NCBI RefSeq assembly: GCF_014197615.1
Contig: NZ_JACIFY010000009.1
Coordinates: 1-64,000, forward strand
Direction: 5' to 3'
Length of the DNA stretch: 64,000 nt
DNA from: Rhizobium esperanzae
GTDB taxonomy: Bacteria; Pseudomonadota; Alphaproteobacteria; Rhizobiales; Rhizobiaceae
The notes under the pieces are model-generated. The model ran no database searches and had not been told where the DNA came from. It saw only the letters and a list, made by a program, of their open reading frames with translations. Below are positions 43,319-53,248 of the stretch, in pieces (position 1 is the first letter of the stretch; every line of letters begins with the position of its first letter). The position numbers were made by a program, and so were the translations under genes.

Positions 43319-45010
43319 ATGAGATCGAGCAAAAGCCTATTCCGCAGAATTTCCGGACGTGCCGGCTGGGCGGCGGCGACCGCGCTGACGGCGCTCGTTG
43401 CTTTCGGGGCAGGTGGTGCCGCCGCTGAATCGGTGCTGACGATGCACATCGAGGAGCAGACCAGCTGGGTTCAGAACTTCAATCCCTTCGATCTCGCCGG
43501 CCGCCGGCAGAGCACGATGGATTTCATCTACGAGCCGCTGGTCATCTTCAATGCCGAGGATGGCGGCAAGCCGGTCTTCCGCCTGGCGACCGACTATAAA
43601 TTCTCGGAGGATATGAAATCGGTCACCTACACGCTGCGGCCCGATCTCAAATGGTCGGACGGGCAACCGCTGACCTCGGCCGACGTCAAATATACGATCG
43701 ATCTGATGCTGAAGAATGCCGCGCTCGATACCGTCGGCGTCGGCGAGACCGTTGCCTCCGTCGAGACGCCGTCGGCGACCGAGGTGAAGATCGACCTCAA
43801 GGCGGTCAATTCCGATTTCCCGGAAACGCTTGCCGATCTCGCCGTCGTTCCCGAGCATATCTGGAAGGACGTTTCCGATCCTGTCGCCTTCAAGAACGAG
43901 AAGCCGGTCGGTTCCGGCCCGATGACCGAGCTGCGCCGTTTCACGCCGCAGGTCTACGAGCAGTGCCGCAACCCGAACTATTGGGACGCCGCCTCGCTGC
44001 ATGTCGATTGCCTGAGGCTGCCGCAAATATCAGGCAACGACCAGATGCTGGCCATTCTGCCCGAAGGCAATATGGACTGGATCGGCTCCTTCATTCCGCA
44101 GATCGACAAGACCTTCGTGGCGCTCGATGCCGATCACAACGGCTATTGGCAGCCGCCGGCCGAAACCGTCGCCTTCCAGATGAATTTCAAGAGCGGCAAT
44201 GACGGCAACCTCGAGGCCTATAAGGACCTGAACTTCCGCCATGCCTTCAGCCTTGCCATGGATCGCAAGTCCATGGTCGATATTGCCGGCTTCGGCTATC
44301 CCGTCGTCAACGAGCATGCGACCGGCCTGCCGCCGCGCTTCGAGACCTGGCGCAACAAACAGGCGGAAGGCGACAAGGACGCTTTCATGGGCTTCGATAC
44401 CGAGAAGGCCAACAAGATCCTCGACGATGCCGGTTACAAGAAGGGCGCCGACGGCTTCCGCACGACCCCGAGCGGCAAGCCGATCGCCTTCCCGATCATC
44501 GTCCCGAACGGCTGGACGGACTGGATCGATGCGGTGCAGATCGCCGTCGAAGGCCTGCGTGCCGCCGGCATCAATGCCTCGGTCGCCACCCCGGAATATG
44601 AACAATGGCGCAAGCAGATCATCGACGGCAGCTTCGAGGTCGTCATGAACTCCCGCGCCGACGGGGCAACGCCGTTCCGCGGCTATTACCAGAGCCTGTC
44701 GACCGCCTATGGCGGGCGCATCACCGGCGCGCCCTCGCGTTATTCGAACCCGAAGCTGGACGCGCTTTTCGACCAATATCTGAAGGCGACCTCGGACGAC
44801 GATCACAAGAAGATCTTCAACGACATCCAGCTGCTTGTCGCCGAGGATTTCCCCGTCGTGCCGGTCTTCAACGGACCGACCTGGTATCAATTCACAAGCA
44901 AGCGTTTTACCGGCTGGGTGACCGACAAGGATCCCGTGATGAACCCGGAAGATCATGACAATAACCGCATGCGCCTGATGCACTTGCTGCGCCTCAAGCC
45001 GGTCAGCTGA
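43319..45010 (+). CDS. Opp-type ABC transporter substrate-binding protein (SBP family 5)
   Basis: A 563-residue periplasmic binding protein. The start at 43319 follows GGGGAGC. Signal peptide: Arg-rich N terminus, hydrophobic segment, then AAAESV (cleavage near 39). Mature features fit family 5 peptide/oligosaccharide binders (WSDGQPLTSADVKYTID; PVGSGPM). Followed by two permeases and two ATPases in Opp order and by a GH20 hexosaminidase. In Vibrio an SBP5 system imports chitooligosaccharides, so a hexosamine oligosaccharide ligand is inferred over a peptide. Confidence 0.85.
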   Translation: MRSSKSLFRRISGRAGWAAATALTALVAFGAGGAAAESVLTMHIEEQTSWVQNFNPFDLAGRRQSTMDFIYEPLVIFNAEDGGKPVFRLATDYKFSEDMKSVTYTLRPDLKWSDGQPLTSADVKYTIDLMLKNAALDTVGVGETVASVETPSATEVKIDLKAVNSDFPETLADLAVVPEHIWKDVSDPVAFKNEKPVGSGPMTELRRFTPQVYEQCRNPNYWDAASLHVDCLRLPQISGNDQMLAILPEGNMDWIGSFIPQIDKTFVALDADHNGYWQPPAETVAFQMNFKSGNDGNLEAYKDLNFRHAFSLAMDRKSMVDIAGFGYPVVNEHATGLPPRFETWRNKQAEGDKDAFMGFDTEKANKILDDAGYKKGADGFRTTPSGKPIAFPIIVPNGWTDWIDAVQIAVEGLRAAGINASVATPEYEQWRKQIIDGSFEVVMNSRADGATPFRGYYQSLSTAYGGRITGAPSRYSNPKLDALFDQYLKATSDDDHKKIFNDIQLLVAEDFPVVPVFNGPTWYQFTSKRFTGWVTDKDPVMNPEDHDNNRMRLMHLLRLKPVS

Positions 45011-45029
45011 GTCTGACGAGGGAGCGGAC

Positions 45030-46010
45030 ATGCGCATTTCGAGCCGGCGCCTTGGCGTCTACGCGGTCGCCCTGGCCTTTGCCATCGTCGTGAACTTCAT
45101 TCTTCCCCGGCTGATGCCGGGGAGCCCGGTCGATGCCATGGTCGCCCAGCTCGGCCCGCGGGCAACACCTGCCGCCATTGAGGCGATCAAGGCGCGTTTC
45201 GGCGCGGTCGACCAGCCGATGCTCTGGCAATTCGCCGATTACCTGAAGGGGCTTGTCACCCTCGATCTCGGCATCTCGGTCAAATATTACCCCCAGACCG
45301 TCGTCCAGGTTCTCGGCCGTTCGACGCTCTGGACCGTCTTCCTGGTGACGACAGCGATCATCTTCTCGCTCTGCGTCGGTGTGGTGTTGGGTGCGATCTC
45401 GGCCTGGCGCCGCGGCGGGCGTTTCGACACGATCGTCTCGCCGCTGTCGGTGATCATGATTTCGGTACCGCCCGTCATTGTGGCGCTGACGACGCTTTTC
45501 GTCTTCGCGGTTTCATTGCGCTGGTTTCCCGTGGGTTATGCCTATGATCCGAACCTCGATCCCGCCTTCAATTTCACCTTCGCAGGCAGCGTGCTCCTCC
45601 ATGCGATCCTGCCGGTGCTGACGCTTTCGCCGTTCCTGATCGGCGAATTCCAGACGACGATGCGCTCGTCGATGATCTCGGTGCTCGGTGAGGACTATGT
45701 GACCATGGGCCGCGCCAAGGGGCTCAGCCACCTGACGGTGATGTTCGGCTACGGCGCGCGCAATGCCATGCTTCCCGTGCTGACCAATCTGGCGCTGATG
45801 CTCGGCGCCGTCTTCGGCGGCTCGATCGTCACCGAGATCGTCTTCAACTATCCCGGCCTCGGACTGACGCTTTATACCGCGAGCATCGCCCGCGATTACC
45901 CGGTCATCCAGGGCCAGCTGCTTTTGATGACGCTCGCAACCCTCGGCGCCAACTTCCTCGTCGACATGATTTACGGGCTCGTCGATCCGAGATTGCGGGA
46001 GGCTGCGTGA
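45030..46010 (+). CDS. ABC transporter permease (OppB-like)
   Basis: A 326-residue permease with about six membrane segments. An N-terminal TM (about 10-30) and the conserved ABC EAA loop near MRSSMISVLGEDYVTMGRAKGLS are visible. DppB/OppB family. It would form the channel with the following OppC-like permease. The start follows GAGGGAG. It ends overlapping the next gene's ATG (TGATG). Confidence 0.88.
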   Translation: MRISSRRLGVYAVALAFAIVVNFILPRLMPGSPVDAMVAQLGPRATPAAIEAIKARFGAVDQPMLWQFADYLKGLVTLDLGISVKYYPQTVVQVLGRSTLWTVFLVTTAIIFSLCVGVVLGAISAWRRGGRFDTIVSPLSVIMISVPPVIVALTTLFVFAVSLRWFPVGYAYDPNLDPAFNFTFAGSVLLHAILPVLTLSPFLIGEFQTTMRSSMISVLGEDYVTMGRAKGLSHLTVMFGYGARNAMLPVLTNLALMLGAVFGGSIVTEIVFNYPGLGLTLYTASIARDYPVIQGQLLLMTLATLGANFLVDMIYGLVDPRLREAA

Positions 46011-46912
46011 TGAATTTTACCCTATGGCCCATCCTCAAGCAGAAGAAGGCGCTCGCCGGCCTGATCATCATCGCCGTCTTGTGGCTGATGGCGCTGTTTG
46101 CGCCGCTCGTCGCCCCCGGCGAGCCCGGAGCGCGTGTCGGACGTTCGCACCAGCCGCCGTCGATCGAGCATGTTCTCGGCACCACGAAAATGGGGCGGGA
46201 CGTCTATCGCCAGTTCGTCTGGGGTGCGCGCAGCTCTCTCTCGGTCGGTTTTGCCACGGGCATTGCCATCACCCTTCTCGGCACCGCCATCGGCCTTATC
46301 GCCGGTTATGCCGGCGGCAGGACGGATGCATGGCTCGACCTGGCGACAAATGCCGTGCTCGTCATCCCGAACATGCCGCTCCTGATCCTGCTCGCCTCTT
46401 TCGCCGGCACTGTCGGGCCGATGACGATCATGACGATCATCGCGCTGACCTCCTGGCCGTGGGGCGCCCGCATGACGCGATCGCAGACGATGGCGCTGCG
46501 CAATCGCGATTTCGTCACGGCTTCGAAAATGATCGGTGAGCCGGCCTGGCGCATCATCTTCGTGGAAATCCTGCCGAACCTGACGACGCTGATCGGCATC
46601 AACCTCGTCGGCAGCATCATCTACGCCATCGTTGCCCAGACGACGCTCGAATATCTCGGCTTCGGCGATCCGCTGAAAGTCTCCTGGGGCACCATGCTCT
46701 ACAACGCCCAGAATTCCTCGGCGATCATGGTCGGCGCCTGGTGGGATATCGGGGTGCCGGCGCTCGGCATCGCGCTGACCGGCCTCGGCCTTGCGCTGTT
46801 GAATTTCACCTTCGACGAGATCGCCAATCCGCAGCTGCGCTCCGGCCCGGCGCTGACCCGCTGGTTCCGCCTCAACCGCGCCCGCAACCGGGAACTGGAG
46901 CTTGGCCGATGA
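46010..46912 (+). CDS. ABC transporter permease (OppC-like)
   Basis: A 300-residue permease, DppC/OppC family. N-terminal TM (about 17-35), a periplasmic loop containing LGTTKMGRDVYRQFVWGARSS, and the EAA loop near TRSQTMALRNRDFVTASKMIG. ATG 46010 overlaps the previous stop; a GTG at 46007 is the alternative. Its stop overlaps the next ATG (ATGA), so translation is coupled. Confidence 0.88.
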   Translation: MNFTLWPILKQKKALAGLIIIAVLWLMALFAPLVAPGEPGARVGRSHQPPSIEHVLGTTKMGRDVYRQFVWGARSSLSVGFATGIAITLLGTAIGLIAGYAGGRTDAWLDLATNAVLVIPNMPLLILLASFAGTVGPMTIMTIIALTSWPWGARMTRSQTMALRNRDFVTASKMIGEPAWRIIFVEILPNLTTLIGINLVGSIIYAIVAQTTLEYLGFGDPLKVSWGTMLYNAQNSSAIMVGAWWDIGVPALGIALTGLGLALLNFTFDEIANPQLRSGPALTRWFRLNRARNRELELGR

Positions 46913-47724
46913 GCGACAATCTTCTGGAAATCGAAAAGCTCAACGTCGATTACCTCGTCGACAGGGGAGAGTTCCGCGCGGTGAAGGAGGTCTCCTTCAC
47001 GATCGGCCGCGGCGAGATTTTCGGGCTCGCCGGCGAATCCGGCTGCGGCAAGAGCACGATCGCCTATGCCATCACCCGGCTTTCCAAGGCGCCCGCCTGG
47101 ATCAGCGGCGGCAGCATCCGGCTCACCGGGCAGGATCTCTTGAAACTGCCGGAACGCGAGCTGCAGAAAATCCGCTGGAAGCGCATCGGCATGGTCTTCC
47201 AGAGCGCGATGAATTCGCTCAATCCGCTGATGCGGGTCGAAGCGCAGTTCCACGACGTTTTGCGCCGGCACACCGGCTGCTCGCATGAGGAATCCCGGGC
47301 TCGGGCCGAAGAGATGTTCCGTCTCGTTGGCATTCCCACCCATCGCATCGGCGATTACCCGCACCAGTTTTCCGGCGGCATGCGCCAGCGCATCGTCATC
47401 GCGATCTGCCTGGCGCTCAGACCCGAACTGATCATCATGGACGAGCCGACGACGGCGCTCGACGTGGTCGTGCAGCGGGAGATCCTCGAACAGGTCGTCG
47501 ACCTGCAGCGAACCTACGGCTTCTCGGTGCTCTTCATCACCCATGACCTGCACCTGATGGCGCAGCTCTGCCGACGCATCGGCGTCATGCTGAAGGGCGA
47601 GCTCGTCGAAGTGGGTGATGTCGGCCAGGTCGCCCATGCGCCGAAGCACGACTATACGCGCAAGCTCTGGAACGCCATTCCGCAGCTTCCCGGCAATCCG
47701 CATCTATCGGAGCTCATGGCATGA
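46909..47724 (+). CDS. ABC transporter ATPase (OppD-like)
   Basis: A 271-residue ATPase. Walker A GESGCGKST is near 41-49, the signature FSGGMRQR near 154-161, and Walker B IIMDEPTTALD near 173-183. The start was placed at 46909, where ATGA overlaps the preceding stop; the longer frame upstream lies inside the permease gene. It energises the importer with the OppF-like partner. Confidence 0.9.
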   Translation: MSDNLLEIEKLNVDYLVDRGEFRAVKEVSFTIGRGEIFGLAGESGCGKSTIAYAITRLSKAPAWISGGSIRLTGQDLLKLPERELQKIRWKRIGMVFQSAMNSLNPLMRVEAQFHDVLRRHTGCSHEESRARAEEMFRLVGIPTHRIGDYPHQFSGGMRQRIVIAICLALRPELIIMDEPTTALDVVVQREILEQVVDLQRTYGFSVLFITHDLHLMAQLCRRIGVMLKGELVEVGDVGQVAHAPKHDYTRKLWNAIPQLPGNPHLSELMA

Positions 47725-48665
47725 AAGCGGAGGCAAATCCCGTTATCACAGAAGCCGTGATCCGGCTCGAGGACATCAAGCGCGATTTCGGTGCGGTCCG
47801 GGCGCTGAAGGGCGTGTCCTTCTCGCTCTTTCCCGGCCGGGCCTTGGCGCTTGTCGGCGAATCCGGCTGCGGCAAGACGACCTGCGCCCGCATCATCGCC
47901 CGTCTGGACAAGCCGACCGGCGGCAGGCTGTTTTTCCGCGGACAGGAGCTGACCGCCCGCGGCGAGACCGAGGATGAGCATCGCTATCGCCGGGAGGTGC
48001 AGATGGTCTTTCAGGATCCGTTCTCCTCGCTCAACCCGGCCTTCACCGTCAGCCATCACCTGGCTCGGCCGCTGCAATTGCATCGGCCGAGCGGCGCAAG
48101 GGCCGATCTCGCCGAGGAGATTGGCCGGCTGCTGGCAAGCGTCGGGCTGGAGCCTGACGTGACCAGGCAGAAATTCCCGCACGAACTTTCGGGCGGCCAG
48201 CGCCAGCGCGTCAACATCGCCCGCGCCCTTGCCGTGGCGCCGAGCGTGCTGGTCGCCGACGAGCCGACCTCGATGCTCGACGTCTCCATCCGCAAGGATA
48301 TTCTCGATCTGCTCGCCAGGGTGAAGCGTGAAAACGACCTTGCCATGCTCTATATCACCCACGACATTGCAACGGCAGCACATGTGGCCGAGGAGATCGT
48401 CGTGATGTTTGCCGGCCAGATGGTCGAATGGGGCGACACCGAAAAGGTTCTCTCCGATCCCAGCCATCCCTATACGCGATTGCTGCTTTCCGCCGTTCCG
48501 GACGGCAGCAGGCCGTTCGTGACCGGCGGAAGCGCGCGTTTCCTCGAACAGGCGGAAAGAGTGCGCGCGCTGAGCCGGCCTGAATCAACCGTCATCGAAC
48601 AGGTCGGCCCCAACCACTTCATCCGCGCACTCGGCGTTTCCAATGCCGGAATGCTCAAGAGCTGA
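47721..48665 (+). CDS. ABC transporter ATPase (OppF-like)
   Basis: A 314-residue ATPase. Walker A GESGCGKTT is near 51-59, signature LSGGQRQR near 156-163, and Walker B LVADEPTSMLD near 177-187. The C-terminal Opp extension (VLSDPSHPYTRLLLSAVPDG) is present. It overlaps the OppD-like gene by 4 bp and lies 37 bp before the GH20 gene. Confidence 0.9.
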   Translation: MKAEANPVITEAVIRLEDIKRDFGAVRALKGVSFSLFPGRALALVGESGCGKTTCARIIARLDKPTGGRLFFRGQELTARGETEDEHRYRREVQMVFQDPFSSLNPAFTVSHHLARPLQLHRPSGARADLAEEIGRLLASVGLEPDVTRQKFPHELSGGQRQRVNIARALAVAPSVLVADEPTSMLDVSIRKDILDLLARVKRENDLAMLYITHDIATAAHVAEEIVVMFAGQMVEWGDTEKVLSDPSHPYTRLLLSAVPDGSRPFVTGGSARFLEQAERVRALSRPESTVIEQVGPNHFIRALGVSNAGMLKS

Positions 48666-48702
48666 TGTTCAAAAGCCCAATTCTCAACAGGAAACAGTGA
48701 TC

Positions 48703-50724
48703 ATGTCCACACCGCGACCGAAGGCCCTGCGGCTCGAAACTCTCTGGAACCCGCCTGCCGACGGCAAGGAATTTTCCTATGTGCTGCGCCTCAAAAACCT
48801 CGGCAGCGAGCCGCTGTCGCATTTTTCCCTCTGCATCAGCGGCCCGGGCCGCGTCGATCCGGCCGGGCGGGTCGAAGGCGCCACGGTTTCAAAGCGGCTC
48901 TCCAATTTCACCGAATTCCAGCCGCCGGCCGATTTCGTTCTCGGCGCGGGCGAGACCTGGACGATCTCGGTTTTTGCGCTGAGCTGGCAGTTCCGCCATT
49001 GGACGGACGGCGCAACGAGCGCTTATCTCGCACTTTCCGACGGCGGCACGATCGTGCTCAGCATCGAGCCGACGCGGTCTTCGGTCAGCAATGCGCCGCT
49101 GAAGCGTGGCGCCGAGATCTATCCGGTTCCCGCTCATGCGCCGGTTCAGGTGTCGATCATTCCCTGGCCGAACCACGTGGCGGTCGCCTCCCGCCGTCCC
49201 TTGCCGGCCGGTTTTGCGCCGCGGGCGCAGAGTGGTGAAGGGGAGGCAGCGGCTGAAAGTTTCGCCGCACTGGTGGAGCATCTCTTCGCCGTCGAAGGCA
49301 TCGTGCGCAGCGAGGCGGAAGGCGCCGTCCCGGTCATCCTGAAGGATGCCGCCGGCTTCGGCCCCGAAGCCTACCGGCTGAGCTTCGACGAGGAAAGCTT
49401 GACCGTCGAGGCGAGCAGCCGGACAGGCTTTCTCTACGGCCTGGTGACCCTCGGCCAGATCTGGCGCGGCGCCAGGCTGCATCCCGGGACCTTCCAGTTT
49501 CCGGCATCCGGCGAGATCGCCGACGAGCCGGCGATGGGCTGGCGCGGGCTGCATCTCGATGTCGCCCGCCAGTTTTACGGCGCGGCAGAAGTCAAGAAGC
49601 TGATCGCGGTGCTGGCCTGGAACAAGCTCAACCGCTTCCACTGGCACCTTTCCGACGACGAGGCCTGGCGCGTCGAGATCGACGCCTATCCCGCGCTGAC
49701 CGAAATCGGCGCCTGGCGCGGCCACGGCCTTGCCGTCCCGCCGCTGCTGGGCTCCAGCCCCGCCCGCACCGGCGGATACTATCCCAAGGCCGTCATCCGC
49801 GAGATCGTCGCCGAGGCAAAGAGCTTCGGCGTCGAGATCGTGCCGGAGATCGACATGCCCGGCCATTGCTACGCCATGCAGCAGGCGATACCCGAGCTGC
49901 GCGATCCCGCCGAACTCGGCAGCTATTATTCGGTTCAGGGCTTTCCCGACAATTGCATCAATCCGGCCCTTGAGAAGACCTACGAGATCGTCGAGACCAT
50001 CCTTGCGGAACTCATCGAACTCTTCCCGTTCAAGACAATTCATCTCGGCGCCGACGAGGTGCCGCTCGGGGCGTGGTCGGGCTCGCCGGCAGCGCTCGAC
50101 CGCCTGCGCACCGTGGCCGGCGACGCGGTTGCCGATGCGCATGCCAAGCGGCTGAACGTCGTCACCAATACGCATGGCGCCGACGATATCCACGGCTCGG
50201 GTGCGGCCATCCTGCAGGCGGAGTTCCTCGAACGCGTGCAACGCTTCCTGGCGAGCAAGGGCTGCATCACCGGCGGCTGGGAAGAGGCGGCCCATGGCGA
50301 TGTCATCGACAAATCGAAGAGCTACCTCTGCAGCTGGCGCAATGTCGAAGTCTCGGCCGAACTTGCCGAACGCGGCTACGACATGGTCGTCTGCCCCGGG
50401 CAGGTCTATTACCTCGACATGGCGCTGAGGCCGGACTGGGACGAGCCCGGCGCCAGCTGGGCGGGAACGTCGGACGCCGAAAAGCTCTATAATTTCGATC
50501 CGGTCGGCGGCTGGACGGCGGCGCAGAAACAGAAGCTCCTCGGCATCCAGGCCTGCATCTGGTCCGAACCGATGACGGATCGCGCCGTTTTCGACCGCCT
50601 GGTTTTTCCGCGTATCTCAGGACTTGCCGAAACCGGCTGGACGAAACCGTCCGCCAAGTCATGGGAACGTTTCAAGGCGCTCGCAGGGCTGATGCCACTG
50701 CTGTACGGGCTGCAGCAGTCGTAG
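48703..50724 (+). CDS. GH20 beta-N-acetylhexosaminidase (cytoplasmic)
   Basis: A 673-residue protein. An N-terminal beta domain (about 1-150) precedes a GH20b-like region and the catalytic barrel (from about 275). The catalytic pair is Asp451-Glu452 in HLGADEVP (the family usually has GGDE or GADE). HWHLSDDEAWRVEID lies near 311-325. It removes terminal N-acetylhexosamine residues. No signal peptide is visible, so it would act on oligosaccharides after import by the adjacent ABC system. AGGAAACAG lies upstream of the ATG. Confidence 0.85.
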   Translation: MSTPRPKALRLETLWNPPADGKEFSYVLRLKNLGSEPLSHFSLCISGPGRVDPAGRVEGATVSKRLSNFTEFQPPADFVLGAGETWTISVFALSWQFRHWTDGATSAYLALSDGGTIVLSIEPTRSSVSNAPLKRGAEIYPVPAHAPVQVSIIPWPNHVAVASRRPLPAGFAPRAQSGEGEAAAESFAALVEHLFAVEGIVRSEAEGAVPVILKDAAGFGPEAYRLSFDEESLTVEASSRTGFLYGLVTLGQIWRGARLHPGTFQFPASGEIADEPAMGWRGLHLDVARQFYGAAEVKKLIAVLAWNKLNRFHWHLSDDEAWRVEIDAYPALTEIGAWRGHGLAVPPLLGSSPARTGGYYPKAVIREIVAEAKSFGVEIVPEIDMPGHCYAMQQAIPELRDPAELGSYYSVQGFPDNCINPALEKTYEIVETILAELIELFPFKTIHLGADEVPLGAWSGSPAALDRLRTVAGDAVADAHAKRLNVVTNTHGADDIHGSGAAILQAEFLERVQRFLASKGCITGGWEEAAHGDVIDKSKSYLCSWRNVEVSAELAERGYDMVVCPGQVYYLDMALRPDWDEPGASWAGTSDAEKLYNFDPVGGWTAAQKQKLLGIQACIWSEPMTDRAVFDRLVFPRISGLAETGWTKPSAKSWERFKALAGLMPLLYGLQQS

Positions 50725-50805
50725 CGCTCGGATCGGGCCGAGTGTGATTTGAGGACTATCCTTGCCCTCGCGGCAGGCGGTGGCGGCAAGGATGCCGGCA
50801 TCGCC

Positions 50806-51282
50806 TCAAGGGGAGTTGCCGGAACCAGCGTCATTCATCGCGGGCGGCTCACAGCCGGGTGCGGCGACACGGATAGGGCGGGTTCCAACAGGAGCGCCAG
50901 TCGTGCGATCGATGGTGACCGGATCGATCTCGGTTCCGGTCTCGGCGTCGAAGAAGCGGGTGACGTCACCGCCGCCGCGATGTTTGCGGCCCCAGGCGCC
51001 GATCGCAAACAGCACCGGCAGAAAGTCGCGGCCGGCTTCCGTCAGCACATATTCGTCGCGCGGCGGACGCTCGGAATAGCGGCGTTTTTGCAGCAGCCCT
51101 TCCTCTGTCAGCGATGACAGCCGCCCCGTCAGCATGGTCGGGGCGATGCCGAGGCTTTTTCGAAAATCATCGAAGCGGGTCAGCCCCGCATGGGCGTCGC
51201 GCATGATCAGCATGCTCCACGCATCGCCGACAAGCGCCAGGCTGCGGGCGATCAGGCACGGCTGGTCCGAAAGATTCTTCAT
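50806..51282 (-). CDS. HxlR-family transcriptional regulator
   Basis: A 158-residue winged-HTH regulator. HxlR signature CLIARSLALVGDAWSMLIMRD (9-29; Cys9 may be redox-active) and FDDFRKSLGIAPTMLTGRL. Divergent from an SDR and a quinone oxidoreductase gene. HxlR proteins often repress divergent reductases in response to aldehydes or quinones, so control of 51370-53236 is inferred. Confidence 0.85.
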   Translation of the reverse strand: MKNLSDQPCLIARSLALVGDAWSMLIMRDAHAGLTRFDDFRKSLGIAPTMLTGRLSSLTEEGLLQKRRYSERPPRDEYVLTEAGRDFLPVLFAIGAWGRKHRGGGDVTRFFDAETGTEIDPVTIDRTTGAPVGTRPIRVAAPGCEPPAMNDAGSGNSP

Positions 51283-51308
51283 GTCGATATCTTTTTAGTA
51301 GTGACTAG

Positions 51309-51323
51309 CTATTGATTTGATAG
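51309..51323. promoter_or_regulatory. Inverted repeat between hxlR-type gene and SDR
   Basis: CTAT (51309-51312) and ATAG (51320-51323) are inverted around 7 nt in a short AT-rich divergent region that also holds TAGTGACTA and TAGTAAC half-sites. A candidate HxlR operator; weak on sequence alone. Confidence 0.3.
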
Positions 51324-51369
51324 TAACAGAATGGCCATGATTGATCCACGACAAAACGAAGGCACGTCG

Positions 51370-52185
51370 ATGAGCAAGAGAGAACGCGGCATTGCCCTGG
51401 TCACCGGGGCTTCCTCCGGCATCGGGCTGGTGACGGCACAAGCGCTGCGGCGCGACGGTTACCGTGTGTTCGGCACCAGCCGAAAGCCGATGGCCGACAC
51501 CGCCGATGGGATCACCATGCTGATATGCGACGTCATCGACGATCAATCCGTGCAGAGCGTCGTCGACGAGGTCCTGAGCCGGGCAGGGCGGATCGATCTG
51601 CTGGTCAACAATGCCGGGATCGGCCTGCTCGGCGGCGCCGAGGAATCGACGACGGCGCAGGCCAAAGCCGTGTTCGACGTCAACGTCTTCGGCACGATGC
51701 GGATGACCAATGCGGTGCTGCCGGTGATGCGACGCCAGCGCAGCGGTCGGATCATCAACCTGAGCTCGATCCTCGGGCTGATCCCTGCGCCCTTCAATGC
51801 GCTCTACGCAGCGACCAAACACGCGGTCGAAGGTTATTCGGAATCCCTCGACCATGAAGTGCGCACCCAGGGTATCCGCGTCGTGCTCGTCGAACCCGGC
51901 GTCACCCGCACCGCCTTCGAAGAGAACATCACGCGCCCCGACCGGCCGCTTGCCGTTTATGATGCGGTGCGCGCCGGGGCGGAGAAGCTGATGCGCGAGG
52001 CCGTTTTGAAAGGCGATGCGCCCGAGGTGGTCGCCGCAACCGTCATCCGGGCTGCCGATGCGGCCTCGCCCAAGAGACGCTACACGGCCGGGAAAGCAGC
52101 CGGACAGGTCCGCTTCATCCGCCGTTTCCTGCCCGAGTCCTTCGTCGACAAGAACCTCCGGAAATTCAACAAGCTTCCTGATTGA
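51370..52185 (+). CDS. Short-chain dehydrogenase/reductase
   Basis: A 271-residue classical SDR. Cofactor motif TGASSGIG near 11-18, NNAG near 78-81, and catalytic Tyr/Lys in YAATKHAVEGYS near 144-155. The start at 51370 has GAAGG upstream; ATG 51331 has none. Probably co-transcribed with the quinone oxidoreductase gene 49 bp downstream. Substrate unknown. Confidence 0.82.
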   Translation: MSKRERGIALVTGASSGIGLVTAQALRRDGYRVFGTSRKPMADTADGITMLICDVIDDQSVQSVVDEVLSRAGRIDLLVNNAGIGLLGGAEESTTAQAKAVFDVNVFGTMRMTNAVLPVMRRQRSGRIINLSSILGLIPAPFNALYAATKHAVEGYSESLDHEVRTQGIRVVLVEPGVTRTAFEENITRPDRPLAVYDAVRAGAEKLMREAVLKGDAPEVVAATVIRAADAASPKRRYTAGKAAGQVRFIRRFLPESFVDKNLRKFNKLPD

Positions 52186-52234
52186 GCTTGCCTTGCCGCG
52201 CCGCCGGCTCATCACAGAAACGAAAGTTCGTCCC

Positions 52235-53236
52235 ATGAAAGCATTCCTGATCGATCGCTACAAGAAAGGCGGCGCCCTCAGGCTCGGCCAGAGCCCTGAA
52301 CCGCAGCTGCGCGAGAATGACGTCATGATCGAGATCCATGCCGCCAGCGTCAACCCGCTGGATGCCAAGATCCGGGACGGAGAGTTCAAGCTGATCCTGC
52401 CTTACCGGCTTCCGCTGGTGCTCGGCAATGATGTCGCCGGCGTCGTGGTGCGGGTGGGCGCCAAGGTCCGCCAATTCAAACCCGGCGACCAGGTCTATGC
52501 ACGGCCCGGGAAGGATCGTATCGGCACCTTCGCCGAGTACATCGCCATCGACGCTGCCGATGTCGCGCTGAAGCCCACCAATCTCGGCATGGAAGAGGCC
52601 GCGTCCATTCCGCTTGTGGCGCTGACCGCATGGCAGGCGCTGGTCGAGCGCGCCAGGCTGCAGAAGGGCCAGCGGGTGCTGATCCATGCGGGCTCCGGCG
52701 GCGTCGGCACCATCGCGATCCAGCTTGCCAAACATCTCGGCGCCCATGTGGCGGCGACGGTGAGCACGGCAAACGTCGATCTGGTGAAAAGCCTCGGCGC
52801 CGACGTGGTGGTCGATTACAAGAAGGACGACTTCGAAAAGCTGCTGAAGGGCTATGACGTCGTGCTGAACAGCCTCGGCAAGGAGACGCTGGAGAAATCG
52901 CTCGCCGTCCTCAAGCCCGGCGGCAAGCTGATCTCGATATCGGGTCCGCCCGATCCCGATTTCGCCAGGGAAAACGGCTTCGGCTGGCCGCTGCAGCAGG
53001 TCATGCGCTTCTTGAGTTCCAGCATCCGGCGGAAATCGAAACGCCGGGGGATCGGCTATTCCTTCCTGTTCATGACGGCAAACGGCGCGCAGCTCGGCAA
53101 GATCACCGCGCTGATCGAGGCGGGCGCCATCCGCCCCGTCATTGACCGGACATTCCAATTCGAGAAGACCAACGAGGCGCTGGCCTATGTGGAAACGGGA
53201 CGCGTGAAAGGCAAGGTCGTCATCGCAGTGAAGTGA
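52235..53236 (+). CDS. NADP-dependent quinone oxidoreductase-like MDR protein
   Basis: A 333-residue zinc-independent MDR. The GroES-like domain is about 1-125. The Rossmann motif HAGSGGVGTIAIQLAK near 151-166 is of the quinone reductase/enoyl reductase type, and catalytic zinc ligands are absent. It would reduce quinones or alpha,beta-unsaturated carbonyls with NADPH. Forms a probable unit with the upstream SDR under the HxlR regulator. Confidence 0.83.
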   Translation: MKAFLIDRYKKGGALRLGQSPEPQLRENDVMIEIHAASVNPLDAKIRDGEFKLILPYRLPLVLGNDVAGVVVRVGAKVRQFKPGDQVYARPGKDRIGTFAEYIAIDAADVALKPTNLGMEEAASIPLVALTAWQALVERARLQKGQRVLIHAGSGGVGTIAIQLAKHLGAHVAATVSTANVDLVKSLGADVVVDYKKDDFEKLLKGYDVVLNSLGKETLEKSLAVLKPGGKLISISGPPDPDFARENGFGWPLQQVMRFLSSSIRRKSKRRGIGYSFLFMTANGAQLGKITALIEAGAIRPVIDRTFQFEKTNEALAYVETGRVKGKVVIAVK

Positions 53237-53248
53237 GGTGAAGGCGCG

